Below the pieces are notes generated by a model, which saw only the letters and a program-made list of their open reading frames with translations, did no database searches and was not told the DNA's origin. Made by a program: the position numbers and the translations under genes. 64,000 nt of DNA from Cyanophora paradoxa (Eukaryota > Glaucocystophyceae > Cyanophorales > Cyanophoraceae). Below, piece by piece: positions 31,883 through 41,989 of this stretch. Numbering within the stretch: the stretch's first letter is position 1; every line of letters starts with the position of its first letter. Location of the stretch: positions 62,001 to 126,000 of the forward strand of contig QPMI01000195.1 of NCBI GenBank assembly GCA_004431415.1, read 5' to 3'.

Positions 31883-34619
31883 TCCCGCGTCCGCGCGGGT
31901 CTACGCCCGAAGGCGAACAGAGAGAGGGCCGGGGAAGCCAGGAATTTGATCGAGCCTGAGCTCTCTATACAACGCGACCCCGGCCGCTATACACAAACGC
32001 TCGGAGCTACCGGCTACTGCCGGGAATCGAAAAAGGCTCCGAGCCACTCACGGTCGGCGTCACCGGCTACTGCCGGGAATCGAAAAGACGCCGAGCCCGT
32101 CTACGTCCGGCGACTGCCGGGAATCGAAAAAGGCTGTCGCCCGGCGGGTGCCGGTACGACTCCAGCGTATAGTGCCCAGGGGGCAAGGTCCAACTTCGGG
32201 CCGGCGGCCCAGGCAAACCCGCACGAGGCGAGCGGTACGGAGACAGAAGCCGAGGGGGGCCCTGCCCTCATCGCGCAGCATGTTAGCCGCAAAGGCGCAC
32301 GCTGCAGCAGCAACGCGGGGCGTAGCGTCGCGACAGCGCTCGATAGCCCACAGCGAAATGCCCGTCCCAATGTTTAGGGCTAAGCAGCACGTCTAGCGCC
32401 GCTGCTCAGGCACACGCCGCGCCTTCACTGCATTTATCACGGCGTCGGATCGGGTTCCCCCGACGGCGGTGGAGCTAGGAATCTCCAGGGCGAGGCTAGG
32501 CGCCGCCCACAAGGCTCAAACCACCGTCACGCGTGACGGCAGGTGCCCTGCCCGACCCGTGCATGCACGTCCATCACGAGGGGGACGTGACCCTCCCAGG
32601 CGAACTGCCACCGAGCGTCCCCGGTGCAGAGCCCTGAATGGGGGAATTTTTGCGTCCCCAGTCGTCGTACCCGGAGTGGGATCCGGCGTAACGACCGCCT
32701 GCGTGTACCCCCACCGGCGCAAGGCGCGCCCTGGTACACCGCCAGGTCTTACACGGAGGGGGAATGGACATCCCCTGTCGCTGTACCCGAGGCAGAACTC
32801 GGCGTCACAGCCGCCTACCGACCCTTCTGCAGACGCGAGGCGCGTCCTAGGGCTCGGCTAGGTCTTCGGAGGGCCCCAGCCCTGTCACCGTGCCGAGCTG
32901 TGCTCAAGGCCACCGGCCGCCCGCGGCTCATCCAATTTGCCCGGGTCTTTACAAGGGACTCGCACCCTGTCACCGCGCCGAGCTGTGCTCAAGGCTCCCG
33001 GCCGCCCGTGGCTCACCCTTTCCGCCCGGGACTTTCGCGATGTTTCGCGGGGCTCTGGGGCCCGTCTCAGCCCAACCCTTCACGGGCGGCTCTTCACAAA
33101 GCGCTGCTCAAGGGCTAGCGCAGCCGCTCTCCTGTCCTCGCCCTCTCGCGGGGTCGGGACGCAGCTCAGAGCCGGCTTTCTAGATCTCATGATCAAGCCG
33201 CTCCCGCCGGAGCCGTTGGCACTGTGGCCGTGGCTTCCGGCCTGGACCACCCGCCGCCTTGACCGCCTTGGGGCCAGGCCGGCCGCATGCGAGACGGGAC
33301 TCATGGGTGTCCTTCTGGCGCCGCCTCAACAGGCCGGCCGCCGGGTCTCCAAGCTCCTAGCTTGTGAGCAGGGCTCGCGGCCCGTCGCACCGCTCGGCCT
33401 GCAGCCGCAGCGTGCCGCCTGGGTGCCAACTTGTCGGGCAGTTCACCAGGTCTTTGGGCTGGGCACCAGGCCCTTGCCCCGCTAACGTTCGGTCCGGGCC
33501 CCGGAACCAACACGTGCGGCCTGGGCGCTAACTTGGCGGGCATCACCAGGACTTTAAGTTCACGATAGTGCAAAGCTCTCGATGGAGCTGCTGGTGCCTG
33601 AACGCCTAGGGGCGAGCCAGGACTTTATTTCAGGGCTCGAGCTCTCGAGGGCACTGTGTGCTCATGATCAAGCTCGCCCTTCATTGGAGCTTGGAAGCTC
33701 ACGATTTTCGCAGGGGCTCACGGGCCGCCTGTCAAGCTCACGGCATGCCGTCAGGCGCTCGCCGGCCGCGGGCCGGGCATCGTGCCTCTGGCATCGAGCT
33801 TCTCTTGAGAGTGCATCCCGAGCTCAAGGCTCCGCGGATTACATCTCATTTTGCAACGGCAGCTAGGCCGCTCTCAGGCCGAGGAGCTCACGATCGGAGC
33901 ATTAGCTGCCGCAAGGGCCAGCTACAGCAAGGGCCAGCTCTGGCCGCAAGGCCTGAGGCCACTTTCCTGGACTTCGCCAGGCCCGTGGACGCACTCATGA
34001 TCAGCGACTGCATGCGCAGTGCGCCGCGCGAAATCGCAGGCTTTCGACGAGAGAGTCTTGGAGGGACTCCTCCTCTCGGAAAGACTGGTACCCGCTTGGG
34101 GTTTGCGATCTGATCTCGGCCACTGGCCACAGATCTAGATTGAGGCAAGCAGGAGGGCTCGCAATTGCGGCACCGGCCGTGGGCCTCTTTGCAGGCTTCA
34201 GCGAAAGAGGTACTCCTCCTCTCGGAAAGAGGGGCACCCGTGGCCGCTCGGGCTGCTCGACAGCACTCGATTGGGGCTCTAGATCTCTTTCGCGAGTGCT
34301 ATTTGATCTTGGCCGGCGGCCACAGATCCAAGCAAGCCTCGGGGCAGGAGGGCTAGCGGCAGCGCTTGCACTGCTCGTGCAGCATGCCCATGCTCACTCC
34401 TCCTCTCGGAAGACGTCGTCCCCGACGTCTGAAATTATGTACAAGTGTACAAATATACAGCCTGCTCAGAGGCAGGTATATTGGCCGCTTATTACAGCGA
34501 CACATGGGGCTCTCGCAGGGGAGGCCCAGGCTCCGCGAAAAATTGAATCGCGGTTACGAGCAGGGCTGTTCTGGCGGCTGCCCAAGCCGGCCAGACCCTA
34601 GTGCAGCTAGTGCACGTGC
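31883..34619. other. Retrotransposon internal non-coding region
   Basis: 2.7 kb without a recognisable pol domain on either strand. It contains three copies of ACTGCCGGGAATCGAAAA (32,015-32,130), a pair of GCCGAGCTGTGCTCAAGGC units (about 32,893 and 32,978) and three internal copies of the polypurine 15-mer. Probably filler and packaging sequence. Confidence 0.6.
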
Positions 34620-36147
34620 TCACTCACGCTCCGCCGCAGGGCGTGCGGTTGGAGCCGCCGAGCTTGAGGGCGCAGGAAGCGCGGGGCGAGCAGCCCGTGT
34701 GGGGGGGTCGGAGCAGGCACTGTGGTGGTGCCCTGCCTCGCCACAGCGACCGCAGACTTCGTCTGGGTCCTGTTTTCCCTCGTCGGACCAGTACTCTTGC
34801 TCGTCGGCAGCATCCTCTTGGGATTGCTTTGGCCGATAGTACTGGCCGCGGTGCACCCAGGGGCGTACTGGGGCGAATGGGGTGCGCTTGGGGCACACAT
34901 TTGCCCAATGACGCCGCGCCGCAACGGGGACGCTAGGGTCATCTGAGCACCCATAGCAGTCTGAGGGGGGGTACTCGGGGTACCCGAGCTCAGACATGCG
35001 CCGCAGCACCTCCGCGACGGCGGCAGGCGAGCGGGACTGCACAGCCCAAGAGGACCCACGTGCAGAGATCGAGGGCTGGGCCCTGGGGTCAGCGTCCCGA
35101 GGCGCAGCAGGGCCAGGGGAGCTCGAGGACTCATCCTTGGCAAACTTTGCCTGCAGGATACGGGTCCGTTTTGCCTCTGGCGGCTCAGCAGCTGCCGGTG
35201 CAGGCGGGAACACGGCGCGGCAGCCGTGGCGCGTGCACTGCTCGATGAAAATATCATCAAGCTCGAGCGGCGAGACAGCGCCGTCACGGGCAAGGAGGCG
35301 CTGCTGCAGCGCAGCGAGGAACTCGCGCATGGTGCGCTCGTTCTCTTTGGCGAAGCCGGCCATCCGAACCTCAAGGTTCTGATATTCCGGGTCCTCGCTC
35401 GTCGAGCGGGCCTCGAGCGCGATGCGCAGGCAATCCGCATAGTACGCAGCGAGCCGCTGGCCCGGCGGCAGTGTGTGCCGCACAAGGGCATGACCCAGTC
35501 ATGCCACGAGCGGGGGTCCTCGCCCGTGTAGGGCTCAGTGAGGGCCCGGCGGGCCGCATGTGGGCGCAGCTTGTGAATCCACGCCGTGATCGTATCGAGC
35601 AGCCCGGGGCACGCAAGTACGAGTCACGCACGGCCACGATCGTGGCCTCATCACGCACGCAGCTCTGCTGCAGAGCGAGAATATTGGCATCATCCTCGGC
35701 AGACCGCAGGTTTGCCGGGACAAGCTCGAGACGAGCGAGCGTGGCGCGGTCACGCTCTAGGAGAGCAACCGAGGCCTCATAGAGGTCACGCTTGCGCTCG
35801 ATCTCAGCGCGGAGAGCGCCGGGGCGGATTCGCCCAACGATCACTCCGGCTAGTGCCTCCGACTTTGAGTACTCCTGGCCACCGGCAGAATCCGGGCCAA
35901 ACAAGTACTTCGTCGGCAGGGCCGACTGGAAGTTCCGCACATCCTTCCGGAACCGGTCGCCATCGGCGAGGCGCGGATTCGCAGGCAGGAACGCGATCCG
36001 CACGGGATCATCGTCCGCCGCAGCGGAGGCAGCAAGTTGCTGCACATGCAAAGCAGCACCAGCCTGGGCATGCACAGGCGCGATGTGCGCGAGGGCAGAC
36101 AGCCGGCTACGGACTTCAGAACTGATCAGTTCAGAAGAGTTTGACAT
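34620..36147 (-). pseudogene. gag of the LTR retrotransposon, frameshifted
   Basis: Begins MSNSSELISSEVRSRLSAL at 36,147. The capsid-like helical region continues through three reading frames. One shift lies near 35,600 (after the frame reading AVRDSYLRAP) and another near 35,490, each next to short homopolymers. The last frame ends with a CCHC zinc knuckle, CGRCGEAGHHHSAC (about 34,650-34,690), preceded by a second Cys-rich stretch (CYGCSDDP). This supports a Ty1/copia- or gypsy-like nucleocapsid. Whether the shifts are real or assembly indels cannot be told here. Confidence 0.7.
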
Positions 36148-36637
36148 GGTGTTCTCTTTGCAACGTAAAGCCGCAAGAACAAGATGCCAGGGAGAGCACT
36201 AGGCGCGGGATTTGATCTGCAGCTCGCTGCAGAATCCGGCGCGGAGATCTCGCGGTCACGCAAGAGCGCGACTCAGGGACACTTAGAGAGCTGCTCGCAG
36301 CAGTCTCCGTGGCACGGTTGCTCGCAACCGGCGATGGGACAGGCAATGATGAGACTCTCGAGAGAGAGCTCGGCGCGTGCGCTTCGGTCTGGGGATGACC
36401 CGAAGCCCGCGATAGGCACTAGAGACGTTTCCGGTGCACTACCGTCCAACCGCAAGCGGTACAGGGCGGCGCACTCAAACGCAAAGCAACCGTGGGGACG
36501 GCGCTCGCGCGGAAAGCAGGTCTCTGGCTCCAATAGACACTGGGCAAGGCGGCGCAGCGATGCGCGCTGCGCGGCGGGGCTGGGGAGAGCGATACGGACT
36601 CAGACCCTTGAAGGTTCGATTCCGGCAGAATGGCGCC
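36148..36637 (-). other. 5' leader of the retrotransposon
   Basis: 490 bp between the 5' LTR and gag. Right after the LTR (minus strand) comes GGCGCCATTCTGCCGGAA followed by TCGAACC. Its complement resembles a tRNA T arm and 3' half, so it may be the primer-binding site, but the expected TGG start is missing. Confidence 0.5.
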
Positions 36638-36920
36638 TGTCGCGTGCGAGATTAGTGTGTCTAATCGTGCGCGCGAGAAGCCCGTGCGGAGTGCAAGCTC
36701 GGCAGGGCGGGGTTTGGCGAGTGCTGCTGCTGTTAGCCACCGTGATGGTAGACTGAGGGTGTACCCGTCCAACTACGGCGTACCCCGACACATGCATACA
36801 AATGACCGCGGCGCTCTAACTAGCCTAGGCGCCGTCGGCCTAGCAGCACGAAGGCTGCATACATCATCTAGAGCCCTAGCGGCTCACAATCGAGCATCCA
36901 CTGTAAAGTCGGATGCGACA
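36638..36920 (-). repeat. 5' LTR (right copy)
   Basis: Identical by eye to the left LTR; see 31,585-31,867. GGCGT follows immediately. Confidence 0.92.
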
Positions 36921-36925
36921 GGCGT
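36921..36925. repeat. LTR element target-site duplication, right
   Basis: GGCGT, matching 31,580-31,584. Confidence 0.9.
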
Positions 36926-38540
36926 AGTAGTTTGTGACATAAATACTTGGGAACGTGTCCTGCAAACCAATATTTCCACCTGCAGCAACAATCTCCATTC
37001 CACGGGGAATCCTCACAAACAAAGAGCCTGACATGTCAGTGTTGGCACGAATTCCCTGCCTGTGGACATAGTGGTCATTCAAATATAGCCTTTCAGCTGT
37101 GTTAATTGATTTGTAGAGAGAGACAGCTAGTGTGACAGGAAGCTCAATCTTTGCGAACTCGGGCTGCTCATCTATTTCGCTCCAAATGTGTCTGTGATCT
37201 TCCGGTGGAAATTCAAGCGGAACAGTATCAAGGTCACCCCAGTCGTGTCTATGATCCTCTGGTGGAAATTTAAGCGGTTTATTATCGATATCATCCCAGT
37301 CGTGTCTATGATCTTCTGGTGGAAATTGCAAGGGTTTATTATCGATTTCATCCCAGTTATGTCTGTGATCTTCCGGTGGAAAATGCTCAGGTTTGTTGTT
37401 AATAGATTCCCAGTCCACTGTGAACTCCAAGGGGAAGAAAATAGGATCAAAGCCGTCTGGAAGCAGCTGCTCATGCGGAATCACAGGCTGCTCATACTCG
37501 AGTTCTTGAACATCTAAGCCATCAGGAAGTAACTGTTCTTCAGGCTCTGTGTACATTTCGAGCGGGAAAACTTCGATATCAGGCGGTAGGTATTCTTCAT
37601 GCGGATGCTTATAGGGTTCAATCACTGGGCGATTCCTGACAGCCTCCCACGATATAATATTTTGACCAAATGGGATTGTTTCATCAGCAACTCGCTCTCG
37701 ACCTGGTCCATCCGGGGTTGGCGGCTTTGGTAGCCCTGGAAGAGGTGGTATAGGTGGTATAGGGACAATAGGTCCGAAGTAGTAGTTGAAAATGTTTATT
37801 ATCTCCGGTTCAGTGATTACTTTTTTGCCATCTTGGTAAATACTTGTTCCATGAATATTGCGCCACTGCCTGGTGCGAAGCCCTAGATCGTAGCTGTCAT
37901 GTAATGCCGGGAGCAGGTGCCTATCAGCTTCCATCAGGATCGAGCCAAAGGTGCATCCAGGAATATCTAACCTGGTGGCTGGCTCGGTATCGATTTGATT
38001 TACATCAAAACCGTATAAAATATTCGCTTCTCGTGCAGCTGTAAAAAGTAGATCCCAGGGAAAGGGCTGGATTTGCGATGCTAGCACTGATATTCCTGCA
38101 TCGTCGCCAAGGAGAATTCGCCCTGTAATGTGAGCCGCAGTCTTGTTTGTGACAGCAGTGGATTCATCAATTAGACGTAGAGCTGATGTGTGGACCCCTC
38201 TATCATTTTGGAGCCTAAAGATTAATCTACCAGAATCATACTTGGAAACTGTGCCTGAGGAGGCAATGCGCAGGTACCTCGGCAACGCCCTGGATCCGAT
38301 TATTTCAGCAACATAATTCTCAGCTGGACCCAGACAAAATCTCTGTGCAATATCTGGGGCGCCAACATGTGAGTTGCGCAGAATTAATGCAGCTGGGCGA
38401 TTAAACTCAGTCTGGTGTATATCTTTGTCAGCATTGTAGTCAATTAGAGTACTCCCAAATACGCGAATATTTATATGCCGTTCATCCACAACATCTGGAG
38501 CTTTACGAAGTGGCACTGGCTTCTTCAAGATGTAGGACAT
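36921..38540 (-). CDS. Giant tail-fibre protein, N-terminal half (split by retrotransposon)
   Basis: 540 codons up to the insertion, starting MSYILKKPVPLRKAPD. A virion-anchor-like N-terminal region is followed by a Pro-rich linker (PIPPIPPLPGLPKPP). Then come four to five tandem repeats of the form W-x-x-I-x-NKP-x-x-FPPEDHRH (37,190-37,400), a phage-tail-fibre-type repeat. The frame runs into the LTR and ends in foreign codons near 36,876. Without the insertion it continues in the same frame into 31,579-29,978, giving one frame of 1,073 codons. The start lies 24 bp from the divergent patatin gene, with TATATAA between them. Confidence 0.7.
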
Positions 38541-38564
38541 TTTTATATAAGCCCCCTTTTAAAA
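38541..38564. promoter_or_regulatory. 24-bp divergent promoter
   Basis: The whole gap between the giant-fibre start (-) and the patatin start (+). It contains TTTATATAAGCCCCCTTTT, a TATA-like box readable toward both genes, so leaders must be extremely short or lie inside the neighbouring gene. Confidence 0.5.
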
Positions 38565-39737
38565 ATGAAGGTCATTCTCTCACTATCAGGTGGAGGTGCT
38601 CGTGGAATAGTCATAGCCCGAATTCTACAGCGGATTGAGGCGATTACTGGGAAAGCAATACCACAGCTGTTTGATTTCTTTGCAGGCACCTCAACAGGGG
38701 CAATAATAGCGGCCGGATTGTCGATCCCATCAAATCCAGGCTCTGTTCTTGCTTACCGATATTCTGCAGGTGATATCTTGAGTCTATATCAAACGAACCT
38801 GCCAACAATATTTGCAAATCCAAGATCACTGACAAGCTTGCTCTCAGGAAGTCGCTATGATGCAAACCCTCTGGAGTCGGTGCTCACAGACGTTGCCCTG
38901 GACTACACAATTGCAGAATCGACAAAAGACGTATTAATAACAGCGTTTGATACAGTTCGGATGCAGCCCGTAGTTTTTACCAAGGATGGGCCATATTCAA
39001 GCACGCTGATTCGTGATGCAGTGAGAGCATCTTCTGCAGCGCCTACATTCTTTCCACCTAAGGTTCTAGGGGACAAAAACCTTGTTGACGGGGCGATAGC
39101 CTGTTTGAATAATCCCTCAGTTGCTGCACTCAGCCACGCCAGTAAAATTTACGATGCAGAAGATCCAATTGTTCTTGTGAGCATTAGCTGTGGTGAGGTC
39201 CAAGCCAGTGAGCAATTGACTGCAGGCTTTTCGAATTCGGAGACGTCAGGCTGGGGCGCTCTGGGCTGGATCCTATCCCTCTCAGGCAGCCCAATCATTT
39301 CTATGCTAATGTCAGGTAGCGAGCTGGAATCGCACTTTCAAATGCAGGAACTGCTTCCAGTTGATGCAGATAGGAATCTAACTAGATACTGGCGTTTAAG
39401 TGTTCCGCTGCCAGCTGCAGTCATGAGCAAGCTTGATGATGCCTCCCCATCGAATATTTCTTATTTGATTTCCACAACAGATTTATGGCTGAAACAAATC
39501 GAAATAAATGCTAAAATAAATGCACTCTGCAGCTTTCTATTGGCGAACTACGACCTACTGAACGATGAGAGACTAATCATATCGTCTACTTTAACAGTTG
39601 AGCCGCCATTTGATGTAAACTGGTTTATAATTCCAGATGCAAACATCATAAGCAACGACTTTGAGGAATTGCACCCACCTTCTCATGTGCGACCCAACTC
39701 AACAGGGTTCCAAGGTGGCACTCTACCTAATCCCTGA
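38565..39737 (+). CDS. Patatin-like phospholipase
   Basis: 390 residues from the ATG at 38,565, chosen because the oxyanion-hole motif SGGGARG lies at residues 8-14. The nucleophile elbow GTSTG has Ser43, and the catalytic-dyad motif DGA has Asp175 (LVDGAIACLNNP). All patatin landmarks are present, so a lipid acyl hydrolase is expected, perhaps for membrane entry or egress of the virus (inference). A TGA at 39,735-39,737 ends the frame, yet the same frame stays open for another 101 codons (to 40,043) with protein-like sequence. The original protein was therefore probably longer. Confidence 0.82.
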   Translation: MKVILSLSGGGARGIVIARILQRIEAITGKAIPQLFDFFAGTSTGAIIAAGLSIPSNPGSVLAYRYSAGDILSLYQTNLPTIFANPRSLTSLLSGSRYDANPLESVLTDVALDYTIAESTKDVLITAFDTVRMQPVVFTKDGPYSSTLIRDAVRASSAAPTFFPPKVLGDKNLVDGAIACLNNPSVAALSHASKIYDAEDPIVLVSISCGEVQASEQLTAGFSNSETSGWGALGWILSLSGSPIISMLMSGSELESHFQMQELLPVDADRNLTRYWRLSVPLPAAVMSKLDDASPSNISYLISTTDLWLKQIEINAKINALCSFLLANYDLLNDERLIISSTLTVEPPFDVNWFIIPDANIISNDFEELHPPSHVRPNSTGFQGGTLPNP

Positions 39738-40043
39738 ATCAGAGTCGAATTTCCAAAGCCTTTTGAGCTACATCAAATCATTGTGTATGGGCCAGCCTTT
39801 GCTGCCGGAGTCCTATTTAATTTCAGCATTCTGACCAACTTAGGATATTTACGAGACGGGTCACTATTTGAGAATACGGTCCTAGCAAATGTGCTTGCTG
39901 CAAACCCATCTATGACAGGCTTTGATCTAATGCATAGTGACTCGCATTTGATCACCCCACAGGTTTATAACTATGTGCAAATTATAACAAACGAATTTAT
40001 AAATGTGAATGCGTTCCGGCTTGATTTCCGGGACGTTACCTAA
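39738..40043 (+). CDS. Probable C-terminal extension of the patatin gene beyond TGA
   Basis: In frame with the patatin gene after one TGA. It encodes a coding-like stretch (VEFPKPFELHQIIVYGPAF, VLFNFSILTNLGYLRDGSLF) ending in TAA. It could also start on its own at MYGPAFAAG (39,783), giving 86 residues. It ends 3 bp before the convergent capsid-like gene. Confidence 0.4.
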   Translation: MRVEFPKPFELHQIIVYGPAFAAGVLFNFSILTNLGYLRDGSLFENTVLANVLAANPSMTGFDLMHSDSHLITPQVYNYVQIITNEFINVNAFRLDFRDVT

Positions 40044-40930
40044 ACTAAAAATTGCAGTTCACCAGACCATGGCAGGCCATTCAGAGAGACGTCATCACCA
40101 TCTCTGTCGACAATGCGCAGTCGCAAAGAGGTCAGCACCAGACGTTCTTCGATGGGGATCCACTCGCCGTCGTGTTCCTGATTTATATAAACGAACTTGC
40201 CAACATCCTGGCTCATCTGGATTCGAGCAAGCCCGTAGTTGCACATTGTTTTGGCCCCACGGCGAAGCTTTGAAGCAAACGGCCGTAGCTCTTCGCAGAC
40301 AAGGAAGAGGTACTGGTCGCTGTTCATGTCGATTATCTTTGGAAATTCGACAGCATAACCAAGTGGCTCACTCCGCATTCTTCCGGTGAAATCAATGCCA
40401 TACTCAGGGTGAGCAGGTGTAACTGGAATGCCAGCAACCTCGAGATACCGCTCAGCTGCAGTTGCTGGTCTTTGCCCCCCTTCAAGCACGATAGGAGACA
40501 GCTGGAGGGACTCATTTCGGTTCAGCCCCAGCAGGTTCGATAGAGCTTTGAACTGGCAGGTCAGTGTGCAGGAACGGTTGCAATAGGCAGACATTTTCAG
40601 TGTCTCTGGGTCCCGAAACAATTTGAAATATGCGATTGAGATCCCTTCTAGCCTAATATTAAACGAGAGGCCGAAGTTGAAAAGATCTGTCTCTCCATAA
40701 TTTGCAGTCGTAATTATGCCTGGCTCAAAAACCTCCACATTTTCTGTTCCAATATAAGGAAAGGTGATCGAAAGATACTCATCTTTAATGCTCGTGTAAA
40801 GGCTATTTGCGAACTCACACTGGGTAAGTCGAACAGCAACTGGATTGATTATAGGTTCATTGATTTCGAGCACAAAGTTTGCCTCTGAATCGATTGGCCT
40901 TCTGTCTCTGCTGTCAAAGGTTAGCCGCAT
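40040..40930 (-). CDS. Penton/minor-capsid-like protein 1
   Basis: 296 residues, starting MRLTFDSRDRRPIDSEANF. The N-terminal strand pattern FVLEINEPIINPVAVRLTQC and C-terminal LRLRIVDRDGDDVSLNG followed by GELQFLV resemble the penton/minor capsid proteins of Polintons, polinton-like viruses and large DNA viruses. The neighbour on the other strand shows the same two signatures. Assignment rests on fold-like pattern and position next to the capsid gene. Ends with TAG. Confidence 0.5.
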   Translation of the reverse strand: MRLTFDSRDRRPIDSEANFVLEINEPIINPVAVRLTQCEFANSLYTSIKDEYLSITFPYIGTENVEVFEPGIITTANYGETDLFNFGLSFNIRLEGISIAYFKLFRDPETLKMSAYCNRSCTLTCQFKALSNLLGLNRNESLQLSPIVLEGGQRPATAAERYLEVAGIPVTPAHPEYGIDFTGRMRSEPLGYAVEFPKIIDMNSDQYLFLVCEELRPFASKLRRGAKTMCNYGLARIQMSQDVGKFVYINQEHDGEWIPIEERLVLTSLRLRIVDRDGDDVSLNGLPWSGELQFLV

Positions 40931-40957
40931 TTTTATTCTCTAACTGATATAAAAAAG
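40931..40957. promoter_or_regulatory. 27-bp divergent promoter between minor-capsid genes
   Basis: Contains TGATATAAAAAAG before the + gene and TTTTATTCTC read as GAGAATAAAA before the - gene. Same compact TATA-proximal design as at 38,541. Confidence 0.45.
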
Positions 40958-41914
40958 ATGCCGACGGACTACGTCTGCATTGCAAGTCACCAAGCGGAGG
41001 AGCTGACATCCACCTCGAAATTTAAAGTAAGACTGCCTAAAGTTTATCAGGATGTGAAAGCTGTGCGCTTGGTATCAGCTGAGATCCCCAACACAATGAG
41101 CACAATTGATGCACTCGATCCAGCAGAGGATTTAGTGTTTGACACCTATATATATTGGTGCAAATATGATCCTGCAAATGAGGGACCCGACCCACCTCAG
41201 CCAGGCTTTGGAGCGTGGAATAACATTGCAATTCCACCTGGAAATTACGACGTCACCTCGCTTGTGACAGAGATAAACGAAAGGTTGACGGGAACAGGTA
41301 TCACGTGCACGTATAATTCAGCGATCAAATTAATAGGGTTCACAGCTAACTTCGAGTTCTTTATTGCTCTGATGTTGCCAACGAACCAGGGTGGGCGGGA
41401 AGTCAGAAACTACCAGGCCGTTGCAAGGGCTCAGCGAACTGCAAAGCTTCTAGGGCTGCGATCAATTCTACCGATTCGGTCAAAGACATTATCTATAAAT
41501 ACTGAATATATAGCAGGCGCTTATGAGCCTGATGTCACTCCCGATGATCATGTGCTCCTACGCATTCCTGAAATTGGTGACCTTGTCAGTATGCCGAACA
41601 CGTCAATACCTGGCTTCTTCTCAAAGCTGAGCATTCCAAGCGTCCTTCGTCCAGGCGAGATAGCATACTATGATTCAACTGAAGCACATCCTTTGTACAA
41701 GTATATTTATTCAAAGCTGGACCTCTACTCTGTGACTATTGAGATTTACGATTTTATGCAGCGAATTGCTGATTTAAATGGAGGTCCTGTCTCATTTATA
41801 CTCGAAATTCGTTATGGCCCAGATGAACCCAATGGTGATGTTGTCTACGAGCTCGCCAAGCTTCAGCTCCAGAAAAGATCGAAGACATATCCTTGGATCA
41901 ATTCGTCAAATTGA
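40958..41914 (+). CDS. Penton/minor-capsid-like protein 2
   Basis: 318 residues starting MPTDYVCIASHQAEELTST. Features shared with viral minor capsid proteins are VYQDVKAVRLVSAEIPNTMS, the loading loop PPGNYDVTSLVTEINERL, and a C-terminal jelly-roll strand pair (SVTIEIYDFMQRIADLNGG, SFILEIRYG). It lies directly upstream of the major capsid gene on the same strand and ends at TGA, 75 bp before the capsid ATG. Confidence 0.6.
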   Translation: MPTDYVCIASHQAEELTSTSKFKVRLPKVYQDVKAVRLVSAEIPNTMSTIDALDPAEDLVFDTYIYWCKYDPANEGPDPPQPGFGAWNNIAIPPGNYDVTSLVTEINERLTGTGITCTYNSAIKLIGFTANFEFFIALMLPTNQGGREVRNYQAVARAQRTAKLLGLRSILPIRSKTLSINTEYIAGAYEPDVTPDDHVLLRIPEIGDLVSMPNTSIPGFFSKLSIPSVLRPGEIAYYDSTEAHPLYKYIYSKLDLYSVTIEIYDFMQRIADLNGGPVSFILEIRYGPDEPNGDVVYELAKLQLQKRSKTYPWINSSN

Positions 41915-41989
41915 GCTAAGCTCGCGGCACGCAAGCGAGCCTTGGCGAAGCGCCCAAATTATTTTCTTTCACTGCAATTATATAAATCG

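Larger units (their letters stand above)
31585..36920 (-). mobile_element. Gag-only, non-autonomous LTR retrotransposon nested in the Polinton
   Basis: 5,336 bp with 283-bp LTRs bounded by TGTCGC...GCGACA, identical by eye, and a GGCGT target duplication. Orientation is minus: gag lies behind the right LTR, and a purine tract (TCCGAGAGGAGGAGT on the minus strand) touches the left LTR as a polypurine tract should. No reverse transcriptase, RNase H, integrase or protease frame was found, so it resembles plant TR-GAG elements and would need a partner in trans. GC-rich like the host, unlike the surrounding Polinton, so it came from the host genome. Confidence 0.87.

Noticed and set aside
31868-34600. 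Reverse transcriptase or integrase of the LTR element
   Set aside because: No YxDD, HHCC or DDE pattern in any frame of this stretch.
29314-39737. Reassigned genetic code (TGA as tryptophan) in the Polinton
   Set aside because: Host genes here stop at TGA, TGG is used for Trp in the element, and the fibre TGA aligns with a GGA glycine codon in a copy. Nonsense mutation or leaky stop is simpler.
41942-41989. Sixteen extra codons upstream of the capsid start
   Set aside because: They overlap the TATATAA box and spacer; the ATG at 41,990 gives a typical capsid N-terminus.
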